Shown: positions 8,599 through 16,083 of the stretch, in pieces
How positions within the stretch are numbered: position 1 is the first letter of the stretch
Layout: each line of letters begins with the position of its first letter
From: Methylococcaceae bacterium
GTDB taxonomy: Bacteria > Pseudomonadota > Gammaproteobacteria > Methylococcales > Methylomonadaceae
Assembly (NCBI GenBank): GCA_947505055.1
Contig: CANNLO010000035.1
Span: 1-22,846 of the forward strand
Length of the DNA: 22,846 nt
Direction: 5' to 3'
Position numbers and translations under genes: made by a program
The notes under the pieces: model-generated
Databases searched by the model: none
What the model saw: only the letters and a program-made list of their open reading frames with translations
What the model was told of the DNA's origin: nothing

Positions 8599-10107
8599 GT
8601 GTCTCTAGCTGTTGTTTTTAGTCGCGGTCGCTCCGGTATAGAAGCGCCTTTGGTTACCGTTGAAGTTCATATTTCAAACGGGCTACCGTCGCTAAGCATT
8701 GTCGGCTTAGTCGAGACTGCTGTTAAAGAAAGCAAAGACCGGGTGCGGGGAGCGATTTTAACGTCGCGTTTTGAGTTTCCCATGCAACGCATTACCATCA
8801 ATATGGCGCCTGCTGATTTACCCAAAGAAGGCGGGCGTTTTGATCTGGCAATTGCATTGGGTATTTTGGCGGCTTCCGGCCAGATTCCGATGGCTCATTT
8901 GCATCATTACGAGTGTGTCGGCGAACTTTCGCTAGGCGGTGAATTACGACCTATTCGGGGTGTTTTACCGATTGCGATACAAGCCAAAAAAAATCATCGC
9001 AAACTGATATTACCTAAAGAAAACACCGCCGAAGCGGCACTGGTTAAAGGCATTGAAATCATCCCTGCCACCCATTTACTGGATGTTTGCGCTCACTTGA
9101 CCGGACGACATTTAATCGATATTGAATTTCAGCAGGAAGAACAGCCTCATCAGGCTGCTGATATTGATTTTTCTGATGTCCATGGTCAGTACCATGTCAA
9201 AAGAGCGTTTGAAATAGCCGCTGCCGGTTCGCATAATTTGATCATGCTTGGTCCTCCAGGCACAGGTAAATCCATGATTGCCTGTCGCTTGCCGACTATT
9301 TTGCCGCTGTTGACTGAGCAACAAGCCCAAGAATCTGCGGCCATTGCATCGATTAGCGATCAGGGGCTTGAAATTGCCAATTGGCTAAAACCGCCTTATC
9401 GTGCACCACATCATACCGCCTCGGCTGCGGCGCTGGTGGGTGGTGGCAGTAATCCAAGGCCCGGTGAAATATCGTTGGCGCATAACGGGACTCTGTTTCT
9501 TGACGAGTTCCCCGAATTTGATCGCAAGGTTCTCGAAGTATTGCGTGAACCTTTAGAAACTGGTCATATCACTATTTCCCGCGCCGCCAGAAAAGTTGAT
9601 TTTCCGGCCAGGTTTCAATTAATCGCAGCAATGAATCCATGCCCATGTGGCTACCTAGGTGATGCCTCGGGCCGCTGTCGCTGCACGTCAGAACAAGTCC
9701 TGCGTTACCGGGCAAGGGTTTCAGGGCCTTTACTGGATCGTATCGATATGCACCTGGAAGTACCCAGAATTTCACATGAAGTATTGCGCAAAGGCTCGCC
9801 GACCGGCGAAGAAAGTAGCGAGATAATCAGGGCGCGAGTCGTTGCAGCCAGAAATATCGCCCTGGCACGTTGTGGCAAGGCCAATTCGGCATTGACCGCA
9901 AAAGAAGTTAAACAGTTTTGCGTACTGTCTGATCAAAGTCACCAGATTTTAGAACAGGCCATGGAAAAGTTTGGCTTGTCACATCGGGCGTATCACCGGA
10001 TTTTAAAATTAGCGCGCACCATTGCCGATCTTGCCCATTCTGAAAACATAGAAACCGTTCATCTAAGCGAAGCGATCAGTTATCGTAAGCTGGATCGGAG
10101 TATTTAA
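8599..10107 (+). CDS. yifB: YifB/ComM, Mg-chelatase-like AAA+ ATPase
   Basis: An AAA+ protein related to magnesium-chelatase ChlI. The ComM branch is a branch-migration helicase that helps integrate DNA during natural transformation. The N-terminal ChlI-like domain (about 1-170) starts SLAVVFSRGRSGIEAPLVTV. Walker A is GPPGTGKS (218-225) and Walker B FLDEFPEF is near 300. A Cys cluster (C348, C350, C360, C362; CPCGYLGD then CRC) probably binds metal. The C-terminal domain includes LDRIDMHLEVP. Length 502 matches E. coli YifB. The start is GTG 8599 with an AAAGAG-like site close upstream, 37 bases after ubiK, so co-transcription with ubiK is likely. Confidence 0.95.
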   Translation: MSLAVVFSRGRSGIEAPLVTVEVHISNGLPSLSIVGLVETAVKESKDRVRGAILTSRFEFPMQRITINMAPADLPKEGGRFDLAIALGILAASGQIPMAHLHHYECVGELSLGGELRPIRGVLPIAIQAKKNHRKLILPKENTAEAALVKGIEIIPATHLLDVCAHLTGRHLIDIEFQQEEQPHQAADIDFSDVHGQYHVKRAFEIAAAGSHNLIMLGPPGTGKSMIACRLPTILPLLTEQQAQESAAIASISDQGLEIANWLKPPYRAPHHTASAAALVGGGSNPRPGEISLAHNGTLFLDEFPEFDRKVLEVLREPLETGHITISRAARKVDFPARFQLIAAMNPCPCGYLGDASGRCRCTSEQVLRYRARVSGPLLDRIDMHLEVPRISHEVLRKGSPTGEESSEIIRARVVAARNIALARCGKANSALTAKEVKQFCVLSDQSHQILEQAMEKFGLSHRAYHRILKLARTIADLAHSENIETVHLSEAISYRKLDRSI

Positions 10108-10144
10108 CAGAATTAATTAACGTTTTAAATTAAAGAGGTGAGCC

Positions 10145-10324
10145 ATGTTAGCGGTAAAACAAACAGCGCTTAATACAATAAGTAAACTACTAGAAGATAC
10201 TGATATAGATGAAATTATGTATCAACTCGATGTCATCGACAAAATCCGGAAAGCGCAACAAGCTGTCGAATTAAAACAAGTATTTAGTAGCGAAGATCTA
10301 AAGCGGGAAATTGATTTATGGTGA
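10145..10324 (+). CDS. Antitoxin of a RelE/ParE-type pair
   Basis: A 59-residue ORF with a strong ribosome site (AGAGG 10134-10138, six bases before ATG). It reads MLAVKQTALNTISKLLEDTD and continues DIDEIMYQLDVIDKIRKAQQ, ending SSEDLKREIDLW. This matches a widespread unnamed class of short helical antitoxins whose core is DIDEIMY-L-V-DKI-K. The stop overlaps the next start by seven bases (ATGGTGA), typical of coupled antitoxin-toxin genes. It should bind the toxin and repress its own promoter in the AT-rich stretch 10108-10140. The family is recognised by pattern memory only. Confidence 0.75.
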   Translation: MLAVKQTALNTISKLLEDTDIDEIMYQLDVIDKIRKAQQAVELKQVFSSEDLKREIDLW

Positions 10325-10536
10325 TTTGGTCTGAGATCGCTAAAGTTGTTCAAGATATTAGGGATAAGGCTGATATCTTATTTACATTGCCCGCCTTGGG
10401 ACGCACAGTGCCGGAAATGGATGATAAAAATATACGAGAAATATCACTCTATTCTTATCGTATTAGTTACGAATTAAAAAATGACCACGTTTATATGTTA
10501 ACCATCGTTCATAAACGACGAAATTTACAGAGTTAG
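10318..10536 (+). CDS. RelE/ParE-family toxin, apparently internally shortened
   Basis: The C-terminal two thirds is a clear RelE/ParE fold: FTLPALGRTVPE, then NIREISLYSYRISYEL, then VYMLTIVHKRRNLQ. At 72 residues it is about 20-25 short of the usual 90-100. After the first strand (MVIWSE) the sequence goes straight to IAKVVQDIRDKADIL, which corresponds to the second helix. The first helix, usually about D-L-x-x-I-x-x-Y-I plus turn, is absent. Reading frame and downstream sequence are intact, so this looks like an in-frame deletion rather than a frameshift. Activity may be lost or altered. It overlaps the antitoxin and is followed by rep 41 bases later. Confidence 0.75.
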   Translation: MVIWSEIAKVVQDIRDKADILFTLPALGRTVPEMDDKNIREISLYSYRISYELKNDHVYMLTIVHKRRNLQS

Positions 10537-10577
10537 AAGATTAAACCTGATCTATAAAAATATGTTTTAACCCATTA

Positions 10578-12581
10578 ATGTCCAAATTAAATCCACAACA
10601 ACAAGCCGCAGTTAAAGCGATAGATCATCCCTTATTGGTACTGGCCGGAGCCGGTAGCGGCAAGACGCGGGTGATTACCGAAAAAATCGCTTATCTGGTC
10701 AAACAGGGTTTGCCTGCGCGACATATTGCTGCGGTGACTTTTACCAATAAAGCGGCGCGCGAAATGAAAAGCCGCGTCTCAAAGTTGCTGGATGATAAGC
10801 AACAGCGAGGCCTGCGCGTTTCAACTTTCCACTCTTTGGGGCTGGATATATTGCGTGCTGAATCCAAAACGCTGGGCTATAAATCAGGGCTTACCTTATT
10901 TGATGAGCAAGACAAACATACGCTGTTACGCAACTTGATCAGCCACGGCGCCAAGGATTGCGACATTGATAATATTGATAGTTACGCCCGCCAAATTGGG
11001 CAATGGAAAAATGCTTTTATCACCCCGGAACAGTCCTTAACAATAGCCTCAGCCAACGAATATCCGGCAGCCCATCTTTATAATGACTACACCCGCAGTT
11101 TAAAAGCCTACAACGCGGTCGATTTTGATGACCTGATTTTGTTGCCGGTGTTACTGTTTCAGCAACATCCGGCTATTTTGGAAAAGTGGCAAAATAAGAT
11201 CCGCTATTTACTGGTCGATGAATATCAGGATACCAATATTACCCAATACCAGCTAGTACGCTTAATCGCCGGTAATCTGGGCCGATTTACCGTGGTTGGC
11301 GATGATGATCAATCGATTTATGCCTGGCGCGGTGCGCAACCAGAAAATCTGGCGCAATTGCAAAAAGACTATGCACGTCTGGAAGTCATCAAACTGGAGC
11401 AAAATTATCGTTCAACAGGACGAATTCTTAAGGTTGCTAACCAGTTGATCTCCAACAATCCTCATGCCTTTGAAAAACGTCTTTGGAGCGAGCTGGGTTA
11501 TGGCGATCCGTTACGCGTATTAAGTCATAAGGATGAGCTGATTGAAGCACAGCAAATCGTCTCTGAAATTATTCATCATAAATTCAGAACCGGCAGTAAT
11601 TATCAGGATTATGCGATTTTGTATCGCGGCAATCATCAGTCCCGTTTGTTTGAAAAAGGGCTTAGGGAAAACAATATCCCATACTTCATCAGTGGCAGTA
11701 CCTCGTTTTTTGCGTATTCAGAAATCAAGGATGTGCTCGGTTATCTGCGCTTGTTTGTTAATCAGGATGACGATGCGGCGTTTTTGCGCGTGATTAATAC
11801 CCCAAAACGTGAAATCGGTCCGACTACGCTGGAAAAGCTCGGCGCTTATGCCAATGAACGGCATATCAGCTTGTTTGCCGCCAGCACTGAGTTGGGCTTG
11901 GCTCAAAAGCTGCCCGAAAAAGCCATGCACCGGTTGGGAAAGTTTCGTGATTGGGTGATTGATACCGCAGACTGTATCGAACGCGGCGATACCTTTACGG
12001 TTATCGAACAGTTTATTGACCAAATCGGTTATTCCCAGTATTTAAAAGAAGAATCAAAAACCAAGGAAGCTGCCGACCGTAAAATAAAAAATGTCTACGA
12101 GCTGATTGAATGGCTAAAGCGTATTGCAGATAAACAGACCGACGGTCAAAAGCCACTGGCTGAAATTGTCGCCAAGATCATGCTCATGGATATACTGGAG
12201 CGTAGCCAGGAAGACGAGGCAAATGACCAGGTCAGTTTAATGACACTGCATGCCGCGAAAGGGCTGGAGTTTCCGCATGTATTTTTAATTGGCATAGAAG
12301 AAAATATCCTGCCGCACCAAAACAGTATCGAAACCGATAATATAGAAGAAGAGCGTCGTCTGGCTTACGTCGGCATTACAAGGGCCCAGCGCACGTGCAC
12401 TTTTAGCTACTGTACCCACCGAAAACGTTATGGTGAAATTGCCGAATGCGAGCCCAGCCGTTTTTTAAGTGAATTGCCTGCGGATGATCTGGAATGGGTC
12501 AATAAAAAACAGCTGGCTCCGGAAGTTATCAAGGAAAGAGGTAAGGCGAGTCTGGCGCATCTGAAAACGATGCTGACGTAA
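10578..12581 (+). CDS. rep: Rep, ATP-dependent 3'-5' DNA helicase
   Basis: A superfamily 1A helicase that clears proteins ahead of replication forks and restarts stalled forks. Motifs in order are the Q motif LNPQQQAAV (4-12), Walker A AGAGSGKT (23-30), motif Ia TFTNKAAREM, motif II LVDEYQDTN, motif III VGDDDQSIYAWRGA, motif IV LEQNYRS, motif V MTLHAAKGLEF and motif VI EERRLAYVGITRAQ. The 667 residues match E. coli Rep (about 670). Rep is favoured over UvrD by length and by its N-terminal wording (MSKLNPQQQAAV). ATG 10578 has only a weak ribosome site. No canonical terminator follows. Confidence 0.95.
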   Translation: MSKLNPQQQAAVKAIDHPLLVLAGAGSGKTRVITEKIAYLVKQGLPARHIAAVTFTNKAAREMKSRVSKLLDDKQQRGLRVSTFHSLGLDILRAESKTLGYKSGLTLFDEQDKHTLLRNLISHGAKDCDIDNIDSYARQIGQWKNAFITPEQSLTIASANEYPAAHLYNDYTRSLKAYNAVDFDDLILLPVLLFQQHPAILEKWQNKIRYLLVDEYQDTNITQYQLVRLIAGNLGRFTVVGDDDQSIYAWRGAQPENLAQLQKDYARLEVIKLEQNYRSTGRILKVANQLISNNPHAFEKRLWSELGYGDPLRVLSHKDELIEAQQIVSEIIHHKFRTGSNYQDYAILYRGNHQSRLFEKGLRENNIPYFISGSTSFFAYSEIKDVLGYLRLFVNQDDDAAFLRVINTPKREIGPTTLEKLGAYANERHISLFAASTELGLAQKLPEKAMHRLGKFRDWVIDTADCIERGDTFTVIEQFIDQIGYSQYLKEESKTKEAADRKIKNVYELIEWLKRIADKQTDGQKPLAEIVAKIMLMDILERSQEDEANDQVSLMTLHAAKGLEFPHVFLIGIEENILPHQNSIETDNIEEERRLAYVGITRAQRTCTFSYCTHRKRYGEIAECEPSRFLSELPADDLEWVNKKQLAPEVIKERGKASLAHLKTMLT

Positions 12582-12628
12582 TTCTGAGTGCAGTTGAGCT
12601 CCGCATAAAAAAGGAATTGCCCAGATGA

Positions 12629-12707
12629 TCAGGCGGCTAACATTGATTATTTTTGAGTGCCATTTAGTAATGCTGACAATCTCGCGAAATACAATGTTAA
12701 CCGCTGA
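12629..12707. repeat. Long imperfect inverted repeat after rep
   Basis: TCAGGCGGCTAACATTG (12629-12645) pairs with CAATGTTAACCGCTGA (12692-12707). TAACATTG/CAATGTTA is perfect, then come one mismatch, CGG/CCG, a single-base bulge and TCAG/CTGA. The 46-base interior holds no gene. There is no U tract, so it is not a standard terminator. It could be a degenerate miniature element, a REP-like unit or a structured 3' end of the rep or the opposing propeller mRNA. The rest of 12582-12780 shows nothing I can name. Confidence 0.6.
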
Positions 12708-12780
12708 CTAAATACTTTTTGCGTCCTGCGGAAAACGCGGTGGATTTGGCTTTATAAAAAAGATTCAGGACAAAAAATTC

Positions 12781-13965
12781 TTAATGCGCCATGTCGTGGT
12801 GCCATTTCGGCATCATAATAATGCAGTTGGGGTTGAGGCCCTGATTTTTCAATGTATCGATAGTGGCGACGACTTGCTGTTTATTCAGGTCAACGACGCT
12901 GATTGAGCCATCACTCATTTGTGGCAAATTTAAAAAACTGTTTTGTACAAACGCATACTGTTCATCAGGCGAAAGCACGACATGGTGAGCGCCGCCGGCT
13001 GTAGGTATGGCCTTTAATAACTTTGGTTGTTGCTCTGGTTGACTGATGTCGAAAATATCAAAAAAACCCGGATTAGCCGTGGTGATATACATGCGATCAT
13101 GCTTGTCATTGAAATAGATTTCCAGGGGAACGCCTTGTTTAATGGAATTAAAGTCAAAAACTTGCTCGAAATTAAAGCTTTTGTTAACCGCACTCCAGGT
13201 TCCTGTCCAAAGCTCAGCGCCAAACATGGTGTTAATGTAAGCCATCGGCGGATTCGATTCGGGCAGAAAGACCGCTTCTACCGGTGAAACGCCTGATGGA
13301 GATGGTTTGTCAGTTAATTTATGGCTGGATAGCACTTTGCCACTGGACGCTTCGATAACCGTGACCGTTTCGCCTGCATCCCCCAAGTCTGAAGGTCGTA
13401 CGGTGCTGGTGACGATCAATCTGTCGATACTGTCATTCAAGCTAATCCCATGTGGATAACGAATAAAGGCATCTTTAGCATCAGAGGCGATCACTTTGAG
13501 CTGTTTGTCGGTTTGCGCATCGCCAACAATTACATTGCTGGAACCCATGCAGGTCAAATACCAGGTTTTGTTGTCTTTTGAAAAAACAACGTCTTCACCA
13601 ACGACACAGTCAGGCACATTAATCTTTTTCGGATGAAAAGGAACGTGAGTCATGTCCATAACGTGCAGTGGGCCATTACCTAAAGCGGTTATGTAGGCTT
13701 TGCTCATATCTTTGTTATAAAAGATATGATGGGCGACCAGGTCGGTGGGCAATGGAATGTCATTAAGAATTTTGGCGAAATTTTTCGAGGTCGGATCAAC
13801 GTCGATAATGGCTATACCTTCGCGTCTGGGTGTTTGGTTGGGCTTGCTTTCATAATTAACCATAGCCAGTATTTCGGCATAAGCCATTACCGGACTCAGC
13901 AACGCCGTACAAACAAGAACTGAGCGGGTCGCTTTTAAGAAGTTTTTTGATTTCATCGTAGTCAT
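12781..13965 (-). CDS. Exported beta-propeller protein, YncE/SBP56-like
   Basis: Residues 1-30 are a Sec signal peptide (basic start, hydrophobic core, AYA before the predicted cut), so the 394-residue product is periplasmic or secreted. Repeated strand motifs (GIAIIDVDP, GPLHVMDMT, SNVIVGDAQT, MYITTANPGFFDIFDIS, GSISVVDLNKQQVVATID) indicate a seven-bladed propeller of the YVTN/YncE kind. VSPVEAVFLPESNP and GVPLEIYF recall the selenium-binding-protein/methanethiol-oxidase family (SBP56), but the match is distant and from memory. His pairs at 79-80, 327-328 and 389-390, H172, H394 and Cys 120, 139 and 381 could bind metal. It is the last gene of the tetR-DUF4242 set, 73 bases after the DUF4242 gene. 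The function is not established. Confidence 0.75.
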   Translation of the reverse strand: MTTMKSKNFLKATRSVLVCTALLSPVMAYAEILAMVNYESKPNQTPRREGIAIIDVDPTSKNFAKILNDIPLPTDLVAHHIFYNKDMSKAYITALGNGPLHVMDMTHVPFHPKKINVPDCVVGEDVVFSKDNKTWYLTCMGSSNVIVGDAQTDKQLKVIASDAKDAFIRYPHGISLNDSIDRLIVTSTVRPSDLGDAGETVTVIEASSGKVLSSHKLTDKPSPSGVSPVEAVFLPESNPPMAYINTMFGAELWTGTWSAVNKSFNFEQVFDFNSIKQGVPLEIYFNDKHDRMYITTANPGFFDIFDISQPEQQPKLLKAIPTAGGAHHVVLSPDEQYAFVQNSFLNLPQMSDGSISVVDLNKQQVVATIDTLKNQGLNPNCIIMMPKWHHDMAH

Positions 13966-14002
13966 TTATTATTAGTTGGTTGTCGATGTTCTGCGCGTAT
14001 AT

Positions 14003-14023
14003 GGGGGCGAATTTATCCGCCCC
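14003..14023. other. GC-rich hairpin between the DUF4242 and propeller genes
   Basis: GGGGCG (14004-14009) pairs with CGCCCC (14018-14023) around an 8-base AT loop. No U tract follows on either strand. It may be a weak terminator, an RNA-processing site or a stabiliser that separates the abundance of the two messages. Confidence 0.5.
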
Positions 14024-14038
14024 TGGCGAGGTTCAGGC

Positions 14039-14314
14039 TCAGCCTTCCGCAGTTGTTGGGTCAATAATGGTTTTAACTTCAGAGATGCGATTTGCTGGAA
14101 AGCCCCCCTGTTCGGCATGTGCTCTGACGGTGGCTTCATCCGGTGCAATATAAACGCAATAAACTTTGTCATCAGTCACGTAGCTTTCAAGCCATTGAAT
14201 GGATGGCCCCATTGCGCTAAGTACGCCACAGGATTTTTGCGAAATGCCTTGCAGATCTTGACTTGTTAAAGCGCCGGCGCCGGGAATTTCGCGTTCGATA
14301 ATATATTTTGGCAT
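14039..14314 (-). CDS. DUF4242 family small protein
   Basis: A 91-residue cytoplasmic protein that starts MPKYIIEREIPGAGALTSQD and has SQKSCGVL, IQWLESYVTDDKVYCVYIA and GGFPANRISEV. These are the characteristic pieces of DUF4242, a ferredoxin-like fold. One actinobacterial member (SCO4226) is reported to bind nickel. C29 (SQKSCGV) and C53 (KVYCVY) are notable as possible ligands or redox sites. A strong ribosome site, AGGAGAG (complement of 14321-14327), lies six bases before ATG. It sits between tetR and the propeller gene on the same strand. No enzyme activity can be assigned. Confidence 0.85.
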   Translation of the reverse strand: MPKYIIEREIPGAGALTSQDLQGISQKSCGVLSAMGPSIQWLESYVTDDKVYCVYIAPDEATVRAHAEQGGFPANRISEVKTIIDPTTAEG

Positions 14315-14375
14315 GTGTGTCTCTCCTGGTTAATTGTAAAAATGTCGCTACAGTTTTTTAAATATGATACAAAAA

Positions 14376-14972
14376 TCATGCTTTAAAAAAATCTCCTAAT
14401 AAGTCTCTGCAACACTGTTTTAGTGGTGTGGATGACTTTTCAATTTTCATTCTTAATAAGGCTCCTTGCCAGGCATTGACAAGAAGATCGGCCATATCTT
14501 CAGCCGATTTGTCGGTTCTTATCGTGCCTTGTTGTTGCGCCTTTGCAAGGCCTGATTTTAAGGAATCTCGATATCGGTTCAGCGCAGCTTGTAGGGATTT
14601 TTGGCAAAGATCACTGGTGTCACCAATTTCGCCCATCAAATTACCCAGCAAACAGCCGCCTTTGAATTCGGCTTGCTCAAGTTCGGTTATGGCGTCATTG
14701 AAATAGCCGTTTAGACCAGCCAATGCATCTCCTTGAGATTTTTGCAAATGCGCAGCCTGTTTTGTGATAAACGGTTCAATATAGTGTCGAATGACTTCGG
14801 CACCAAAATGTTCTTTGCTATCGAAGTAATTATAGAACGAACCTTTGGGGATTTTTACGGCATCCAGGATCGCCTTCAGTCCGGTACCATGATAGCCTTG
14901 CTCCATTAATAAGGTTACACCCTCATTTAATAGATTTTCACGGTTAATTTGTTTTTTTGTAGTCTTTATCAT
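14376..14972 (-). CDS. TetR/AcrR-family repressor, NemR-like
   Basis: A 198-residue regulator. The N-terminal helix-turn-helix (about 10-55) reads GYHGTGLKAILDAVKIPKGS followed by FYNYFDSKEHFG, the standard TetR pattern. The ligand-binding half has FKGGCLLGNLMGEIGD, with C107 at the place of the redox-active Cys of E. coli NemR (ISGCL). NemR and AcuR relatives respond to electrophiles such as quinones, aldehydes, hypochlorite or acrylate. The ligand here is unknown. No good ribosome site is seen. An operator-like palindrome centred 17 bases upstream of ATG suggests autoregulation and control of the downstream DUF4242 and propeller genes. Confidence 0.88.
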   Translation of the reverse strand: MIKTTKKQINRENLLNEGVTLLMEQGYHGTGLKAILDAVKIPKGSFYNYFDSKEHFGAEVIRHYIEPFITKQAAHLQKSQGDALAGLNGYFNDAITELEQAEFKGGCLLGNLMGEIGDTSDLCQKSLQAALNRYRDSLKSGLAKAQQQGTIRTDKSAEDMADLLVNAWQGALLRMKIEKSSTPLKQCCRDLLGDFFKA

Positions 14973-14981
14973 GGCGCAATA

Positions 14982-14997
14982 ATACGACCGGTTGTCT
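14982..14997. promoter_or_regulatory. Operator-like palindrome upstream of tetR
   Basis: ATACGACC (14982-14989) is followed directly by GGTTGTCT (14990-14997); six of eight positions are palindromic. The core GACCGGT is shared with the NemR box TAGACCGGTCTA as I remember it. The position just before the tetR start fits autorepression. Binding is inferred. Confidence 0.5.
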
Positions 14998-15059
14998 CAT
15001 ATTGTCAAAAAAATTAATTGTGTTTTATTTTTTACCTTATGTCATATATGGGCTGTGGC

Positions 15060-15086
15060 TTAAGTCATTAAGTGCTAATGACTTAA
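15060..15086. other. Perfect 11-bp hairpin overlapping the trmL stop
   Basis: TTAAGTCATTA (15060-15070) pairs with TAATGACTTAA (15076-15086) around five bases. The trmL stop codon lies in one arm. No U run follows on the minus strand (TTAAGCCAC), so it is at best an atypical terminator or a 3'-end protector. Confidence 0.55.
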
Positions 15087-15547
15087 ATTCCACCTGCAAA
15101 GCCTAGCTGTCCCCATGCTTCGTAGCTAACAATCGCCACCGTATTGGATAAATTCATACTTCGATTGTTTGCTCTCATAGGGATTCGTAACTGATGGTCC
15201 AAATCAATAGACTTATGGACATATTCGGGAAGTCCGGCAGTTTCAGAGCCGAATAATAAAACATCGCCAGCTTGATATTCAATTTGATTGTACAAGCGAG
15301 TGGCTTTGGTTGTTAAAGCTAAAATTCTATGCCCTCGCATAGATTCTAAAAAAGCGTCGTAATTTGAGTGTCGACTAATGTTTGCCAGATCAAAATAATC
15401 AAGTCCTGAGCGCCGCAAATTTTTTTCTTCCAGGTCAAACCCCAAGGGTTCGATTAGATGTAAATGGCAGCCGTTATTCGCCGTTAGTCGAATAATGTTT
15501 CCGGTATTTTGGGGGATTTTTGGCTCAAAAAGAGCAATATTAAACAT
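15083..15547 (-). CDS. trmL: TrmL, tRNA (cytidine/uridine-34 2'-O)-methyltransferase
   Basis: A SPOUT-class methyltransferase that methylates the wobble ribose of certain leucine tRNAs using S-adenosylmethionine. The start [20 protein letters not shown] is diagnostic. The knotted SAM-binding motifs are [11 protein letters not shown] (97-107) and IPM (122-124), followed by [18 protein letters not shown] (128-145). Length 154 matches the family. ATG 15547 has no clear ribosome site. It is a single-gene unit preceded by a 335-base AT-rich spacer. Confidence 0.96.
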   Translation of the reverse strand: MFNIALFEPKIPQNTGNIIRLTANNGCHLHLIEPLGFDLEEKNLRRSGLDYFDLANISRHSNYDAFLESMRGHRILALTTKATRLYNQIEYQAGDVLLFGSETAGLPEYVHKSIDLDHQLRIPMRANNRSMNLSNTVAIVSYEAWGQLGFAGGI

Positions 15548-15730
15548 GAGTCATGTGTTTGGAAGTGGTGTTTTAATTAACTTTTATAAGTCGATTTACG
15601 TTTTAACGATTTATTTAATTCAATCAGTTAAAAGATGAAAGACAAAAACGACACAATATCCTAACTTAAAAACTTTTAAAGAGTTTATATATTACGGTTT
15701 TCGGACTTAGTACTATTGAAAATAAACAAG

Positions 15731-15746
15731 ATGTTTAGTTAAACAT
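15731..15746. promoter_or_regulatory. 16-bp palindrome, operator-like
   Basis: ATGTTTA (15731-15737), GT, then TAAACAT (15740-15746): perfect seven-base arms. It lies about 185 bases upstream of trmL. No cognate regulator is identified. Confidence 0.4.
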
Positions 15747-15844
15747 ACGCCAGAAGCTGCGTCTTGATTATTGAAAGAAAGATTTGTTTAAGGTGGGGTA
15801 ATTTGAATATTGTGTCTAAAGACATATATCCAAAAATTGAACAG

Positions 15845-15875
15845 AAAAAACACCCCCCGTCAAAGGGCGGGGGGT
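15845..15875 (-). terminator. Terminator of the small membrane protein gene
   Basis: On the minus strand ACCCCCCG pairs with CGGGGGGT (plus-strand arms 15852-15859 and 15868-15875) around eight bases. It is followed by G and six U (complement of 15845-15850). This is a very strong stem, placed eight bases after the stop codon. Confidence 0.92.
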
Positions 15876-15882
15876 ATTAATT

Positions 15883-16083
15883 TTAGTTGCCTACGTTACC
15901 AGTGTTGTTGCTGGTTTTTTTAGCATCAATTTTTTTGAATACTTCAGCGTTGCTTTGAGCAACAGCGCCACTTTCTAAATGTTTAGTTTCGTCTTGTTTC
16001 AACAATACAACCAATACAATAACAGCAGCAATCGCAACACCAGCAATCAACCATGTGTTGTCTTTTTCTTGTTCTTCAGCCAT
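15883..16083 (-). CDS. Small single-pass membrane protein, unknown function
   Basis: A 66-residue ORF. An acidic N-terminus (MAEEQEKDNT) leads into one hydrophobic helix at about 11-28 (WLIAGVAIAAVIVLVVLL), then a polar tail rich in K, D, N and T. There is no signal cleavage motif and no Cys. GAGGA, about seven bases before ATG, is a good ribosome site. A candidate promoter, a long leader with hairpins and a strong terminator mark it as a real, separately expressed gene. The family is not recognised. It may be a small subunit or regulator of a membrane complex. Confidence 0.75.
   Translation of the reverse strand: MAEEQEKDNTWLIAGVAIAAVIVLVVLLKQDETKHLESGAVAQSNAEVFKKIDAKKTSNNTGNVGN

Larger units (their letters stand above)
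15548..15882. other. AT-rich intergenic region upstream of trmL
   Basis: No coding frame with a credible ribosome site is seen on either strand. It must hold the trmL promoter, which I cannot place with confidence. The notable elements are the palindrome at 15731-15746 and, at the right end, the terminator of the 66-residue membrane protein gene. Confidence 0.6.

Noticed and set aside
12720..12745. GCGT/ACGC hairpin as terminator of the propeller gene
   Set aside because: The four-base stem has no U tract downstream on the minus strand.
13027..14269. Plus-strand ORFs opposite the propeller and DUF4242 genes, including 13976-14269
   Set aside because: The minus-strand proteins carry clear family motifs and signals; the plus-strand frames do not.
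15797..15880. Possible short plus-strand ORF after AAGGTGGGG near 15790
   Set aside because: It has only GTG or TTG starts, a poor ribosome site and reads through the minus-strand terminator stem.
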